Positions 29,152 through 37,260 of a stretch of 39,808 nt of DNA are shown piece by piece. Origin of the DNA: Burkholderia lata. Lineage in GTDB: Bacteria > Pseudomonadota > Gammaproteobacteria > Burkholderiales > Burkholderiaceae. The stretch covers positions 1 to 39,808 of the forward strand of contig NZ_CABVQK010000029.1 in assembly GCF_902499335.1 (NCBI RefSeq), given 5' to 3'. A model generated the notes under the pieces. It did not search any database. It had not been told where the DNA came from and saw only the letters and a program-made list of their open reading frames with translations. The position numbers and the translations under genes were made by a program. Each line of letters starts with the position of its first letter. The first letter of the stretch is position 1.

Positions 29152-30995
29152 CGAACAACTCCTGGTGAATTACGCGTCGTGCTGGACACGATCATATGCT
29201 TCGCACCGCCACCCGCGGCCAGCTTTTGCGGCCCCGTCGCGGAAGGTGCTGCCGGCGAATCGTCAGACACGACAAGCTGCTTGATCGGCATGTTCGGCGG
29301 CACGTTCAGCGCACGCATCGTGTCGCCGGCGATCGCCGAGAATACGGGGCCGGACACCTGGCCACCGAAGTGGCTGCCGGCGGTCGGCTCGTCGACCGAC
29401 ACCGCGACGACGATGCGCGGATTCGGCATCGGCGCCATCCCGACGAACGATGCGCGGTACTTGCGCGTGTAACCGTGACCTTCATGCTTGTACGCGGTAC
29501 CGCTCTTGCCGCCGACGCGATAGCCCGGCACGGCCGCATCAGGCGACGTGCCGCCCGGCGCCACCACCGTCTCGAGCATCGCGCGCACTTCGCGCGCGGT
29601 GGTCGGGTTGAACACCTGCGTACCCACGACCGGCTGGTTGGGGTCGGTCTTGAAAATGGTCACGGGCATCAGCTCGCCGTCATGCGCGATCGCCGTGTAC
29701 GCACGCGCGAGCTGGAACAACGACACCGACAGGCCGTAGCCGTACGACATCGTCGCCTGCTCGATGCGACGCCAGCTCTTCCACGGACGCAGGCGGCCGG
29801 CCACCGCACCCGGGAATCCGACCTTCGGCGCCTGGCCGAGGCCGATGCTCGTATACATATTCCACATTTCCTCGGGCCGCATCGTCATCGCGATCTTCGT
29901 CGCGCCGATGTTGCTCGACTTCTGGATCACGCCGCCGACCGTCAGCGTGCCGAAACCCGCGTCGTCGGTGATCGGTGCGCCGTCGAGCACGAAATGCCCG
30001 TTGCCCGTCTCGACGAGCGTGTTCGGCGTCACGCGGTGCAGGTCGAGCGCGAGCGACACCGTAAACGGCTTCATGATCGAGCCCGGCTCGAACACGTCGG
30101 TCATGATCCGGTTGCGCAGCTGTTCGCCCGTCATGCGCGAGCGGTCGTTCGGGTTGTACGTCGGGTAGTTGACGAGTGCGAGCACCTCGCCGGTGCGCAC
30201 GTCGACGACCATCGCCGCGCCGGCCTTCGCCTTGAACTTCTCGACGGCAGCCTTCAGGTTCGCGTACGCGATGTACTGGATCTTGCTGTCGATCGACAGG
30301 TCGACGTCGGTGCCGTTGTGCGGCGGAATCTGCTCGGCGACGTCCTCGACGATGTGCCCCATCCGGTCCTTGATCACGCGACGCACGCCCGACGTGCCGG
30401 ACAGCATCTTCTGGTCGCCCAGTTCGACGCCTTCCTGCCCTTCGTCCTCGACGTTCGTGAAACCGATCAGGTGAGCGGTGATCTCGCCTTCCGGATAGAA
30501 GCGCTTGTATTCGTTGCGCTGATTGATACCGGGAATGTCGAGCGCGGCGACCTTGTCCGCGACGTCGAGCGGCACCTGGCGCTTGACGTAGACGAACCCC
30601 TTGTCTTCCGACAGCTTCACGCGCAGTTCCTTCGGCGTCATGCCGAGGAGCTTGCCGAGCTGGTTGACCTTGTCGGCATCGAGATCGTCCGGCACCGCGT
30701 CGGGAATCGCCCAGATCGCGCGCACCGGCAGGCTCGTCGCGAGCACGAGCCCGTTACGGTCGAGAATCTTGCCGCGCGTCGCCGGCAGCTCGAGCGTGCG
30801 CTGGTAGCGGCTTTCGCCCTGCTTCTGGTAGAACGCGTTGCCCGGCCCCTGGATCCAGAACGCACGCGCGGCCAGCGCGACGAACGCCATGAACAGCAGG
30901 AACACGACGAGCTTCGAGCGCCACATCGGCAGATGCACGCCCAGCACGGGACTGGACGAGAACTTCACGTTCTGGCGCTTCTGGGACGGCTTCAT
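29148..30995 (-). CDS. ftsI: Septal transpeptidase FtsI (PBP3)
   Basis: A 615-residue class B penicillin-binding protein that cross-links septal peptidoglycan, working with FtsW. It has a short cytoplasmic N-terminus, one membrane helix (about 28-48), a pedestal domain starting ATRGKILDRNG, and a transpeptidase domain with SIMK (S306 nucleophile, K309), SSN (360-362) and KSGT (497-500). A roughly 35-residue Ser/Ala/Gly-rich tail follows the catalytic domain. ATG 30995 overlaps the ftsL stop as ATGA and is the family start; upstream in-frame codons are a shadow of ftsL. Confidence 0.97.
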   Translation of the reverse strand: MKPSQKRQNVKFSSSPVLGVHLPMWRSKLVVFLLFMAFVALAARAFWIQGPGNAFYQKQGESRYQRTLELPATRGKILDRNGLVLATSLPVRAIWAIPDAVPDDLDADKVNQLGKLLGMTPKELRVKLSEDKGFVYVKRQVPLDVADKVAALDIPGINQRNEYKRFYPEGEITAHLIGFTNVEDEGQEGVELGDQKMLSGTSGVRRVIKDRMGHIVEDVAEQIPPHNGTDVDLSIDSKIQYIAYANLKAAVEKFKAKAGAAMVVDVRTGEVLALVNYPTYNPNDRSRMTGEQLRNRIMTDVFEPGSIMKPFTVSLALDLHRVTPNTLVETGNGHFVLDGAPITDDAGFGTLTVGGVIQKSSNIGATKIAMTMRPEEMWNMYTSIGLGQAPKVGFPGAVAGRLRPWKSWRRIEQATMSYGYGLSVSLFQLARAYTAIAHDGELMPVTIFKTDPNQPVVGTQVFNPTTAREVRAMLETVVAPGGTSPDAAVPGYRVGGKSGTAYKHEGHGYTRKYRASFVGMAPMPNPRIVVAVSVDEPTAGSHFGGQVSGPVFSAIAGDTMRALNVPPNMPIKQLVVSDDSPAAPSATGPQKLAAGGGAKHMIVSSTTRNSPGVVR

Positions 30996-31333
30996 CGCGC
31001 GCCTCCCTTGCCCTTGCCGTTCGTGTCCGCCGAAGCCGGGATCGGTGCGTCGATCGCCTTCGCGGCGCCCGGCGACAGCGTCAGGTATTGCGTGCGGCCG
31101 GTCGTGATCGGCTGCATCTTCAGCGAATCGTTCGCGAGCTGCTCGATGCGCGACGTCTTCGACAGCGCGCTCTGCTGATATTGAAGCTGCGCGTAGTCCT
31201 GCTGGAACTGACGCTCCTGCGACTGCGCGCGCTGCAGCTGGATGAAGATCTGGCGCTGCTGATTCGTCGAATTGACGACCGACAGCGCGCAACCCATCAC
31301 GATGATCAGCAGGAAGATATTGAAGCGGCTCAT
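30992..31333 (-). CDS. ftsL: Cell division protein FtsL
   Basis: A 113-residue bitopic protein with a membrane helix (about 5-21, NIFLLIIVMGCALSVV) and a Gln-rich periplasmic coiled coil (about 25-60) that pairs with FtsB and binds FtsQ. The short length, topology and position between rsmH and ftsI define it; the tail is Gly/Lys-rich. Both ends overlap neighbours by ATGA, so its translation is linked to rsmH and ftsI. Confidence 0.93.
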   Translation of the reverse strand: MSRFNIFLLIIVMGCALSVVNSTNQQRQIFIQLQRAQSQERQFQQDYAQLQYQQSALSKTSRIEQLANDSLKMQPITTGRTQYLTLSPGAAKAIDAPIPASADTNGKGKGGAR

Positions 31334-32271
31334 GGCGTGACGCGCTCCGCAATGCGCATCACGGCGGAGCGGGCGCGCGGATTCGCAGCGACTTCCGCTT
31401 CACTTGGAAACTGGCGGCTGATGATCTTGAGCGGCGGACTCGGGAGGTCGACGGCACGGATCGGCAGGCGACGATCGACCGCAGGCGCACTCGCGTGCGC
31501 CTGCATGAATCGCTTGACGATCCGATCCTCGAGTGAATGAAAGCTGATGACCACCAGCCGCCCCCCTTGATCCAGCAACGACAGTGCCGCGTCTAGTACG
31601 ACTTGCAGGTCCGCAAGCTCTTGATTGACGTGAATCCGTATAGCCTGAAAGGTGCGGGTTGCCGGATCCTTGCCCTTCTCACGGGTTTTGACGACGTGAC
31701 CCACGATTTGGGCAAGCTCGCCCGTGGTGTCGAGAGGCCCAAGACGGTCGGACTCTGCCCGGCGAGCAACAAGCGCCTTTGCAATCTGAAAAGCAAACCG
31801 TTCTTCCCCATAATCCCGTATCACCTCCGTCAATTCCTGCACCGAAGCCCGTGCGAGCCATTCCGCCGCCGACTCGCCGCGCGTCGGATCCATCCGCATG
31901 TCCAGCGGACCATCGGCGCGGAAGCTGAAGCCGCGCGCCGGATCGTCCACCTGCGGCGAGGACACGCCCAGGTCGAGCAACACACCCGACACCTTCTCGA
32001 CGCCGCGCGCCGCAAGCGCGTCGCGCATCGATGCAAAGCTGTCATGCACGATCGAGAAGCGCGCATCCTCGATGCCCTGCGCCGTCTCGATCGCTCTCGG
32101 ATCCTTGTCGAACGCGATCAGCCGCCCGGCCGGCGCCAGACGCGCGAGCACCGCGCGGCTATGGCCGCCGCGCCCGAACGTGCCGTCGACATAGATGCCG
32201 TCCGGTCGCGTCACGAGCGAGTCGACCGCTTCGTCCAACAACACGGTCCGATGTTGCAATTCGTTTCCCAT
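31330..32271 (-). CDS. rsmH: 16S rRNA (cytosine-1402-N4) methyltransferase RsmH
   Basis: A 313-residue SAM-dependent methyltransferase (formerly MraW) that modifies C1402 in the decoding centre. It starts MGNELQHRTVLLDEAVDSL, with the SAM-binding VDGTFGRGGHS at 28-38, LLDLGVSSPQVDDPARGFSF, and the C-terminal VISFHSLEDRIVKRFM. ATG 32271 is the family start; a GTG at 32289 in frame is possible but nearer to the mraZ stop (32295). It lies 23 bases after mraZ. Confidence 0.97.
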   Translation of the reverse strand: MGNELQHRTVLLDEAVDSLVTRPDGIYVDGTFGRGGHSRAVLARLAPAGRLIAFDKDPRAIETAQGIEDARFSIVHDSFASMRDALAARGVEKVSGVLLDLGVSSPQVDDPARGFSFRADGPLDMRMDPTRGESAAEWLARASVQELTEVIRDYGEERFAFQIAKALVARRAESDRLGPLDTTGELAQIVGHVVKTREKGKDPATRTFQAIRIHVNQELADLQVVLDAALSLLDQGGRLVVISFHSLEDRIVKRFMQAHASAPAVDRRLPIRAVDLPSPPLKIISRQFPSEAEVAANPRARSAVMRIAERVTP

Positions 32272-32294
32272 CGCGGGCGTCTCCGTCACCGCAA

Positions 32295-32723
32295 TCAGAA
32301 CGTGAAATTCTTCAGCGCGTCGGGCATGCCCTGCGCCATCGCTGCCTGCTCCTTCGCGTTGTAGGTTTGCGAATCCCACAGCTCGAAGTGACTACCCATT
32401 CCCAACAACATGACTTCCTTTTCCAGTCCGGCTGCCATGCGCAGCTCGGGCGATACGAGAATCCGGCCCGCGCTGTCGAGATCGACATCCATCGCATTGC
32501 CGAGAAAAATGCGCCGCCACCAGTGCGCGTCCATCGGCAGCGCGGCGATCTTGGCGCGGAATACTTCCCATTCGGGGCGCGGAAACAGCAACAGGCAGCC
32601 GTCCGGGTGCTTGGTCACAGTCACCCGTCCTTCTGCCTGTCCTTGCAGCGCTTCGCGATAGCGAGCCGGCACCGACATCCGCCCTTTCGCATCGAGCGTC
32701 AGCGCCGACGCCCCTTGGAACAC
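32295..32723 (-). CDS. mraZ: Transcriptional regulator MraZ
   Basis: A 142-residue SpoVT/AbrB-type DNA-binding protein with two tandem domains: FQGASALTLDAKGRMSVPARYRE at the N-terminus and a second DAxGR motif in DVDLDSAGRILVSPELR. MraZ represses its own dcw operon. Start is GTG 32723 with GGGAG upstream. It is the first gene of the cluster, and its predicted operator lies about 75-110 bases upstream of the start. Confidence 0.96.
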   Translation of the reverse strand: MFQGASALTLDAKGRMSVPARYREALQGQAEGRVTVTKHPDGCLLLFPRPEWEVFRAKIAALPMDAHWWRRIFLGNAMDVDLDSAGRILVSPELRMAAGLEKEVMLLGMGSHFELWDSQTYNAKEQAAMAQGMPDALKNFTF

Positions 32724-32796
32724 TTTCCGCTCTCCCGTTCAGGGCACCGAAGCACCCGCTACATGCTGAGAATTTAGCCGGAATAGCCCGCCAAAT

Positions 32797-32831
32797 CACA
32801 CAAAAATACACTTTCTCACACTGTCTCCCAC
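32797..32831 (-). promoter_or_regulatory. MraZ operator: four boxes with 10-bp period
   Basis: On the minus strand TGGGA (32827-32831), TGTGA (32817-32821), TGTAT (32807-32811) and TGTGA (32797-32801) repeat exactly every 10 bp with 5-base spacers. MraZ is known to bind arrays of TGGGN-type repeats with 5-base spacers. The array starts at the -10 element and covers the transcription start, as needed for autorepression. Only the first box matches TGGGN perfectly. Confidence 0.75.
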
Positions 32832-32859
32832 TTTAGAGGAAGGGTGTGGCACGGTCAAG
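32831..32859 (-). promoter_or_regulatory. Promoter of the mraZ/dcw operon
   Basis: On the minus strand TTGACC (-35, 32854-32859) and TAAAGT (-10, 32831-32836) are separated by 17 bases, a near-consensus sigma-70 promoter. Transcription would start around 32825, giving a roughly 100-base leader before the mraZ GTG. Confidence 0.75.
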
Positions 32860-32930
32860 GGAGCGGCCCGCTTTTTTGACGAATTTTGTTAGTTAGAACA
32901 AGGACTTACGCGCACATGCTCATGCGGCCC

Positions 32931-32961
32931 CTCATTCCAAAAACCGTTATAAATGAATGAG
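32931..32961. repeat. Inverted repeat in the mraZ-coq7 gap
   Basis: CTCATTC (32931-32937) and GAATGAG (32955-32961) form a 7-bp inverted repeat around an AT-rich 17-base centre. Apart from this, the mraZ promoter region and the coq7 hairpin, I see nothing convincing in the 386-base interval 32724-33109. Confidence 0.4.
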
Positions 32962-33073
32962 CTAGTGCAACTTGTGAAGGTGATACGTGAGAAAGACGGG
33001 CCAGACGGGTGTGCGGACGGGGCTTTCGGGGGCGGGAAAACGAGGAATAAACGGGCGGTATCAGCGGTGGGGA

Positions 33074-33102
33074 ACCGGGGCGACGTCGCGCATCGCCCCG
33101 GT
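33074..33102 (-). terminator. Hairpin downstream of coq7
   Basis: ACCGGGGCGA (33074-33083) and TCGCCCCGGT (33093-33102) form a perfect 10-bp stem with a 9-base loop, 8 bases after the coq7 stop. There is no T-run. Confidence 0.6.
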
Positions 33103-33109
33103 GTGAATC

Positions 33110-33733
33110 TCACAGATAGTACGCAGTGCTCGTCATGACTTTCGATGCGGCGCGCATCAGCATCCGTGCGGGCAGCGGCAGCTCGATCCCGCCTGCGTCG
33201 GCCGCTGCCTTGCCGTGCTTCACTTCGTCGATACGCATCTGGTCGACGATCGCCCGCGACGCAGTATCGGCCGCCGGCAACTCGGACATATGGCCTTCGA
33301 GATGGCTCTCGACCTGCCGTTCGGTCTCGGCCATGAAGCCGAGGCTGACCTTGTCGCCGAGCGCGCCGGCCGCGACGCCGATCGCGAGCGAACCCGCATA
33401 CCAGAGCGGGTTCAGCAGGCTCGGGCGCGAGTCGAGCTCTTTCAGGCGGTGCGCGGTCCACGCGAGGTGGTCCTCCTCCTCGCGCGCAGCCTCTTCGAAC
33501 ATCGCCTTTGCCGACGCCGTGCGCGCGGTGAGTTTCTGCGCCTGGTACAGCGCCTGCGCGCAGACCTCGCCGACATGGTTCACGCGCATCAGCCCGGCGG
33601 CATGCGTGCGCTCCGCAGGCGTCAGTTCGACGGCCGGCGCCTCGGCCGGCGCGGGCACCGGCCGGCTCATCCGGCTAATGCCGGTCAGCGATCGCAGGCC
33701 GCGATCGAATTCACTGATCAGTTCATCAAACAC
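33110..33733 (-). CDS. coq7: Ubiquinone biosynthesis hydroxylase Coq7 (demethoxyubiquinone hydroxylase)
   Basis: A 207-residue di-iron carboxylate hydroxylase that installs the last hydroxyl of the ubiquinone ring. The diiron ligand motifs are recognisable: NHVGEVCAQALY (E56), EEEDHLAW (E86 and H89), and DEVKHG near the C-terminus; QVESHLEGH provides another glutamate. Hydrophobic helices between them (PLWYAGSLAIGVAAGALG) fit its peripheral membrane association. It is monocistronic, divergent from the porin. Confidence 0.95.
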   Translation of the reverse strand: MFDELISEFDRGLRSLTGISRMSRPVPAPAEAPAVELTPAERTHAAGLMRVNHVGEVCAQALYQAQKLTARTASAKAMFEEAAREEEDHLAWTAHRLKELDSRPSLLNPLWYAGSLAIGVAAGALGDKVSLGFMAETERQVESHLEGHMSELPAADTASRAIVDQMRIDEVKHGKAAADAGGIELPLPARMLMRAASKVMTSTAYYL

Positions 33734-33891
33734 TATCCTGTTCTCCTGGCTGCAGGTGCTGCCGCGAGCGGCAAGGGCACGAGTCCGCTGCGTAACCGAC
33801 TTGATTATTCAGCGGAAATTGCGGTTAACCCGTGATTTTAACCATTGTTGCATAAAGGAAACATGGCGACCTTGAGCTGCGGCATTTCGCT

Positions 33892-33919
33892 TTGTGGCAA
33901 AAAACGGTTTTGCTACATT
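33892..33919 (+). promoter_or_regulatory. Putative porin promoter
   Basis: TTGTGG (33892-33897) and TACATT (33914-33919) are spaced by 16 bases, about 90 bases upstream of the porin ATG. Downstream, ACTTC and GAAGT around 33928-33941 form a small stem in the leader. Confidence 0.45.
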
Positions 33920-33983
33920 ACGTGCGACTTCTTGCGAAGTTGATGGGGTCCGTCAACAGAACATAACTATCCGCCCCGCCAGA

Positions 33984-34000
33984 AAAATTCAGTGAATTTT
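33984..34000 (+). repeat. AT-rich inverted repeat abutting the porin ribosome-binding site
   Basis: AAAATTCA (33984-33991) and TGAATTTT (33993-34000) form a perfect 8-bp palindrome with a one-base centre. GGAGAT follows at once (34001-34006) and the ATG is at 34013. As DNA it could be an operator; as RNA the one-base loop forces a smaller stem. Confidence 0.6.
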
Positions 34001-34012
34001 GGAGATCCGTTA

Positions 34013-35170
34013 ATGAAAAAGTCGCTTCTCGCGCTCGTCGCGCTGGGCGCGTTCGCTGGCGCTGCCCATGCGCAAAGCAGCGTGACGCTTTACGGCATCA
34101 TCGATGAAGGCCTGCTCTTCAACAACAACTCAGGCGGCAAGCACCTGTACAGCATGGCCAGCGGCGTGATGCAAGGCAGCCGCTTCGGCTTGCGCGGCAC
34201 CGAAGACCTCGGTGGCGGCCTGAAGGCGATCTTCACCCTCGAAAACGGTTTCGACGTGAACAGCGGCAAGCTCGGTCAGGGCGGCCTGATGTTCGGTCGT
34301 CAGGCTTACGTCGGCCTGTCGAGCCAGTACGGTACGGTCACGCTGGGTCGTCAATACGACTCCGTCGTCGACTTCGTCGGCCCGCTCGAGGCAGGCGACC
34401 AGTGGGGCGGCTACATCGCCGCTCACCCGGGCGACCTCGACAACTTCAACAACGCCTATCGCGTGAACAACGCGATCAAGTACACGAGCCCGACCTATGC
34501 CGGCTTCTCGTTCGGCGGCGTGTACAGCCTCGGCGGCATCGCAGGCCAGTTCGCGAAGAACCAGGTCTGGTCGCTCGGCGCAGGCTACAACAACGGCCCG
34601 CTGGTCCTGGGCGTCGGCTACTTGAACGCACGTACGCCGGGCAACGCCGGCGGCATGTTCAACAATGGTTCGACGGCTTCGGCTGCTCCGGTCACGTCGC
34701 CGGTCTACGGCGCGTACGCGAACAACGCGAACACGTACCAGGTCATCGGCGCGGGCGGTGCGTACACGTTCGGCGCGGCGACGATCGGCGCGACGTACTC
34801 GAACACGAAGTTCAAGGGCTTCTCGGTTGGCCCGTACGTGAACCAGACCGCGACGTTCAACAACGGCGAAATCAACTTCAAGTATCAGTTGACCCCGGCG
34901 TTGATCCTCGGCGCAGCGTACGACTACACGCAAGGCAGCAAGATCGACGGCGCGTCCGCAGCCAAGTACCACCAGGGCTCGGTCGGCGTCGACTACTTCC
35001 TGTCGAAGCGCACGGACGTCTACGTGATCGGCGTGTACCAGCACGCATCGGGCAATGCGCTCGACGCAGAAGGCAACGTCGTCAAGGCGACGGCAGCGAT
35101 CAATGGTCTCAGCGGTTCGAGCACCAGCAACCAGGTCGCGGCACGCGTCGGTATCCGTCACAAGTTCTAA
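34013..35170 (+). CDS. Outer-membrane porin (Gram-negative trimeric porin, Burkholderia OpcP/Omp38-like)
   Basis: A 385-residue general porin. A signal peptide MKKSLLALVALGAFAGAAHA is followed by the mature start QSSVTLYGIIDEGL, the classic betaproteobacterial porin opening. Alternating hydrophobic/polar strands, GSRFGLRGTEDLGGGLKAIFTLENGF, MFGRQAYVGLSSQYGTVTLGRQ, and a terminal aromatic RVGIRHKF identify a 16-strand beta barrel; the final Phe is the BAM signal. Ala/Gly/Asn-rich loops vary between species. The ATG at 34013 has GGAGAT upstream and gives the perfect signal peptide; an in-frame start at 33992 is unlikely. It has its own promoter and terminator. Confidence 0.95.
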   Translation: MKKSLLALVALGAFAGAAHAQSSVTLYGIIDEGLLFNNNSGGKHLYSMASGVMQGSRFGLRGTEDLGGGLKAIFTLENGFDVNSGKLGQGGLMFGRQAYVGLSSQYGTVTLGRQYDSVVDFVGPLEAGDQWGGYIAAHPGDLDNFNNAYRVNNAIKYTSPTYAGFSFGGVYSLGGIAGQFAKNQVWSLGAGYNNGPLVLGVGYLNARTPGNAGGMFNNGSTASAAPVTSPVYGAYANNANTYQVIGAGGAYTFGAATIGATYSNTKFKGFSVGPYVNQTATFNNGEINFKYQLTPALILGAAYDYTQGSKIDGASAAKYHQGSVGVDYFLSKRTDVYVIGVYQHASGNALDAEGNVVKATAAINGLSGSSTSNQVAARVGIRHKF

Positions 35171-35200
35171 TCAGCTTGCCTGACAAGCCGCAGCATATTG

Positions 35201-35223
35201 AAGGCGCCTTCGGGCGCCTTTTT
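35201..35223 (+). terminator. Porin terminator
   Basis: AAGGCGCC (35201-35208), TTCG loop, GGCGCCTT (35213-35220) followed by T-rich sequence: a textbook rho-independent terminator 30 bases after the stop. Confidence 0.93.
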
Positions 35224-35401
35224 CTTTTCCGGGTATCCGCAAAGCTGGAGTGCGGCGAATCGCATCGGCCGCGACGTGCTGGTCACGGAGGCGCCGTGCA
35301 GCCTGCTTCTGCTTGGCAATCGAAACGCACGGCCACCGCCGCAAGCCTGCTCCGGACGCAGCCCCGTTCGGAAACGGCCTCTTCGCGGCCGCACCGAAAA
35401 C

Positions 35402-35428
35402 AAAAAAAGCCCGGCACAAGCCGGGCTT
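35402..35428 (-). terminator. fadD terminator
   Basis: A 9-bp stem AAGCCCGGC / GCCGGGCTT with an ACAA loop (35407-35428), followed on the minus strand by seven T. The stretch 35224-35401 between the two terminators holds no gene I can support. Confidence 0.9.
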
Positions 35429-35450
35429 TTCCATTCGATCGACTGCGCCG

Positions 35451-37124
35451 TTACGCGCGTCCGTCGCGCAGTTCGCGCCGCAGGATCTTGCCGACGTTCG
35501 TTTTCGGCAGCTCGGTACGGAACTCGACCAGCTTCGGCCGCTTGTAGCCGGTGAGCCGCTCCTTGCAGTAGGCCAGGATGTCCTTGTCGGTAAGGGCCGG
35601 ATCCTTCTTCACGATGAACAGCTTCACGGCTTCGCCGGAATGCTCGTCGGGCACGCCGACCGCCGCCACCTCGAACACGCCCGGGTGCGACGCCACCACG
35701 TCCTCGACTTCGTTCGGATACACGTTGAAGCCCGATACGAGAATCATGTCCTTCTTCCGGTCGACGATCTTCACGTAACCGCGCGCATCCATCACGCCGA
35801 CGTCGCCCGTCTTGAAGAAGCCGTCCGCGAACATGACCTTCGCGGTCTCGTCCGGCCGGTTCCAGTAGCCGGCCATCACCTGCGGCCCGCGAATGCAGAT
35901 CTCGCCGGGTTCGCCGAGCGCGACGTCGTTGCCCGCGTCGTCGCGAATCGCCACTTCGGTCGACGGCAGCGGCAAGCCGATCGTCCCGCTGTATTCGGTC
36001 GCGGTCACGGGGTTGCAGGTCGCCACCGGCGACGTTTCGGACAGCCCGTATCCTTCGATGATCGCCGTATGGGTCTTTTCATACCAGCGTTTCGCGACGC
36101 CTTCCTGGATCGCCATGCCGCCGCCGTTGGCGATCACGAGCTTCGACAGGTCAAGCTGATTGAATTCCGGGTGATTCAGCAGTGCGTTGTACAGCGTGTT
36201 GACCGCCGGGATCGTCGAGATCTGGTAGCCCTTCAGCTCCTTGATCATGCCCGCGATGTCGCGCGGGTTCGGGATCAGGATGCCCATGCCGCCCGTACGC
36301 AGCGTCAGGAAACCGCAGACGGTCAGCGCGAACACGTGATACAGCGGCAGCGCGACAACCGTCACGAACTGTTTCACCTCCGGAAACTTCTCATGCGCCG
36401 GATGATGCCAGGCGCCCGCCTGCAGCACGTTAGACACGATGTTCCGGTGCAGCAGCGTCGCGCCCTTCGCGACGCCCGTCGTACCGCCCGTGTATTGCAG
36501 GAACGCGACGTCGTCGGGGCCGACCTTCTGCGCCTTGAATGCCTGACGCGCGCCTTCCGACAGCGCGGCCTTGAAGCGCGTGAACGACGGCAGCTGCCAG
36601 GCAGGCACCATCTTCTTCACGTTGCGCACGACGTAGTTGACGAGCCATCCCTTGATGCCCAGCAGATCGCCCATCGATGCGACGACGACGTGCTTGACGC
36701 TCGTATTCGCGATGACGGCCTGCAGCGTCGACGCGAAATTCTCGAGGATGACGATCGCCTCCGCACCGCTATCCTTCAGCTGATGTTCGAGCTCGCGCGG
36801 TGTATAGAGCGGGTTGACGTTGACGACGGTGTAGCCCGCGCGCAGTACCGCGACGATCGCCACGGGATACTGCAGCACGTTCGGCATCATGATCGCGACG
36901 CGCGCCCCGCGCGCCAGCCCCCGCGATTGCAGCCAGGCGCCGAACTGGCGCGACAGCTTGTCGAGTTCACCGTACGTGATGCCCTTGCCCATGCAGACGA
37001 ACGCCGTGCGGTCGCGGTACTGCCGGAAGCTTTCGTCGAGCAGGTCTGGGACAGAGGGATAAGGAGACGCGTCAATTTCGGCTGGAACGCCGGGTGGGTA
37101 CGATTTCAGCCAAATTTTGTCCAT
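35451..37124 (-). CDS. fadD: Long-chain fatty-acid--CoA ligase
   Basis: A 557-residue adenylate-forming enzyme that activates fatty acids to acyl-CoA. The P-loop-like YTGGTTGVAKGA is at 211-222. GYGLSETSPVATCNP (substrate loop), FKTGDVGVMDARGYVKIVDRKKDMILVSGFNVYP (hinge and A8) and a C-terminal K in ELPKTNVGKILRREL are conserved. The N-terminus DKIWLKSYPPGVPAEID matches FadD. GAGGAGA lies 8-14 bases upstream of the ATG. It has its own promoter and terminator; physiological chain length is not set by sequence. Confidence 0.94.
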   Translation of the reverse strand: MDKIWLKSYPPGVPAEIDASPYPSVPDLLDESFRQYRDRTAFVCMGKGITYGELDKLSRQFGAWLQSRGLARGARVAIMMPNVLQYPVAIVAVLRAGYTVVNVNPLYTPRELEHQLKDSGAEAIVILENFASTLQAVIANTSVKHVVVASMGDLLGIKGWLVNYVVRNVKKMVPAWQLPSFTRFKAALSEGARQAFKAQKVGPDDVAFLQYTGGTTGVAKGATLLHRNIVSNVLQAGAWHHPAHEKFPEVKQFVTVVALPLYHVFALTVCGFLTLRTGGMGILIPNPRDIAGMIKELKGYQISTIPAVNTLYNALLNHPEFNQLDLSKLVIANGGGMAIQEGVAKRWYEKTHTAIIEGYGLSETSPVATCNPVTATEYSGTIGLPLPSTEVAIRDDAGNDVALGEPGEICIRGPQVMAGYWNRPDETAKVMFADGFFKTGDVGVMDARGYVKIVDRKKDMILVSGFNVYPNEVEDVVASHPGVFEVAAVGVPDEHSGEAVKLFIVKKDPALTDKDILAYCKERLTGYKRPKLVEFRTELPKTNVGKILRRELRDGRA

Positions 37125-37169
37125 ACTGCGCGTCTCCTCACAGATTTTCGAATGGTCGTGCTAAAACGC

Positions 37170-37198
37170 ATCGTAACGGCTCGACCGTCCCGAGACAA
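37170..37198 (-). promoter_or_regulatory. Putative fadD promoter
   Basis: On the minus strand TTGTCT (37193-37198) and TACGAT (37170-37175) are separated by 17 bases, about 46 bases upstream of the fadD ATG. Confidence 0.55.
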
Positions 37199-37260
37199 CA
37201 GGGTTAGATGTCCACTTCGAACTTCCGTGTAAAATCGTCTGATCATACGGTGATATCCGA

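Noticed and set aside
32863..32876. A terminator-like AGCG-GCC-CGCT followed by six T on the plus strand
   Set aside because: The stem is only 4 bp and no plus-strand gene lies upstream for it to terminate.
32953..33138. A 61-codon plus-strand ORF between mraZ and coq7
   Set aside because: It has no ribosome-binding site, runs through the coq7 hairpin into the coq7 coding end, and has no recognisable motif.
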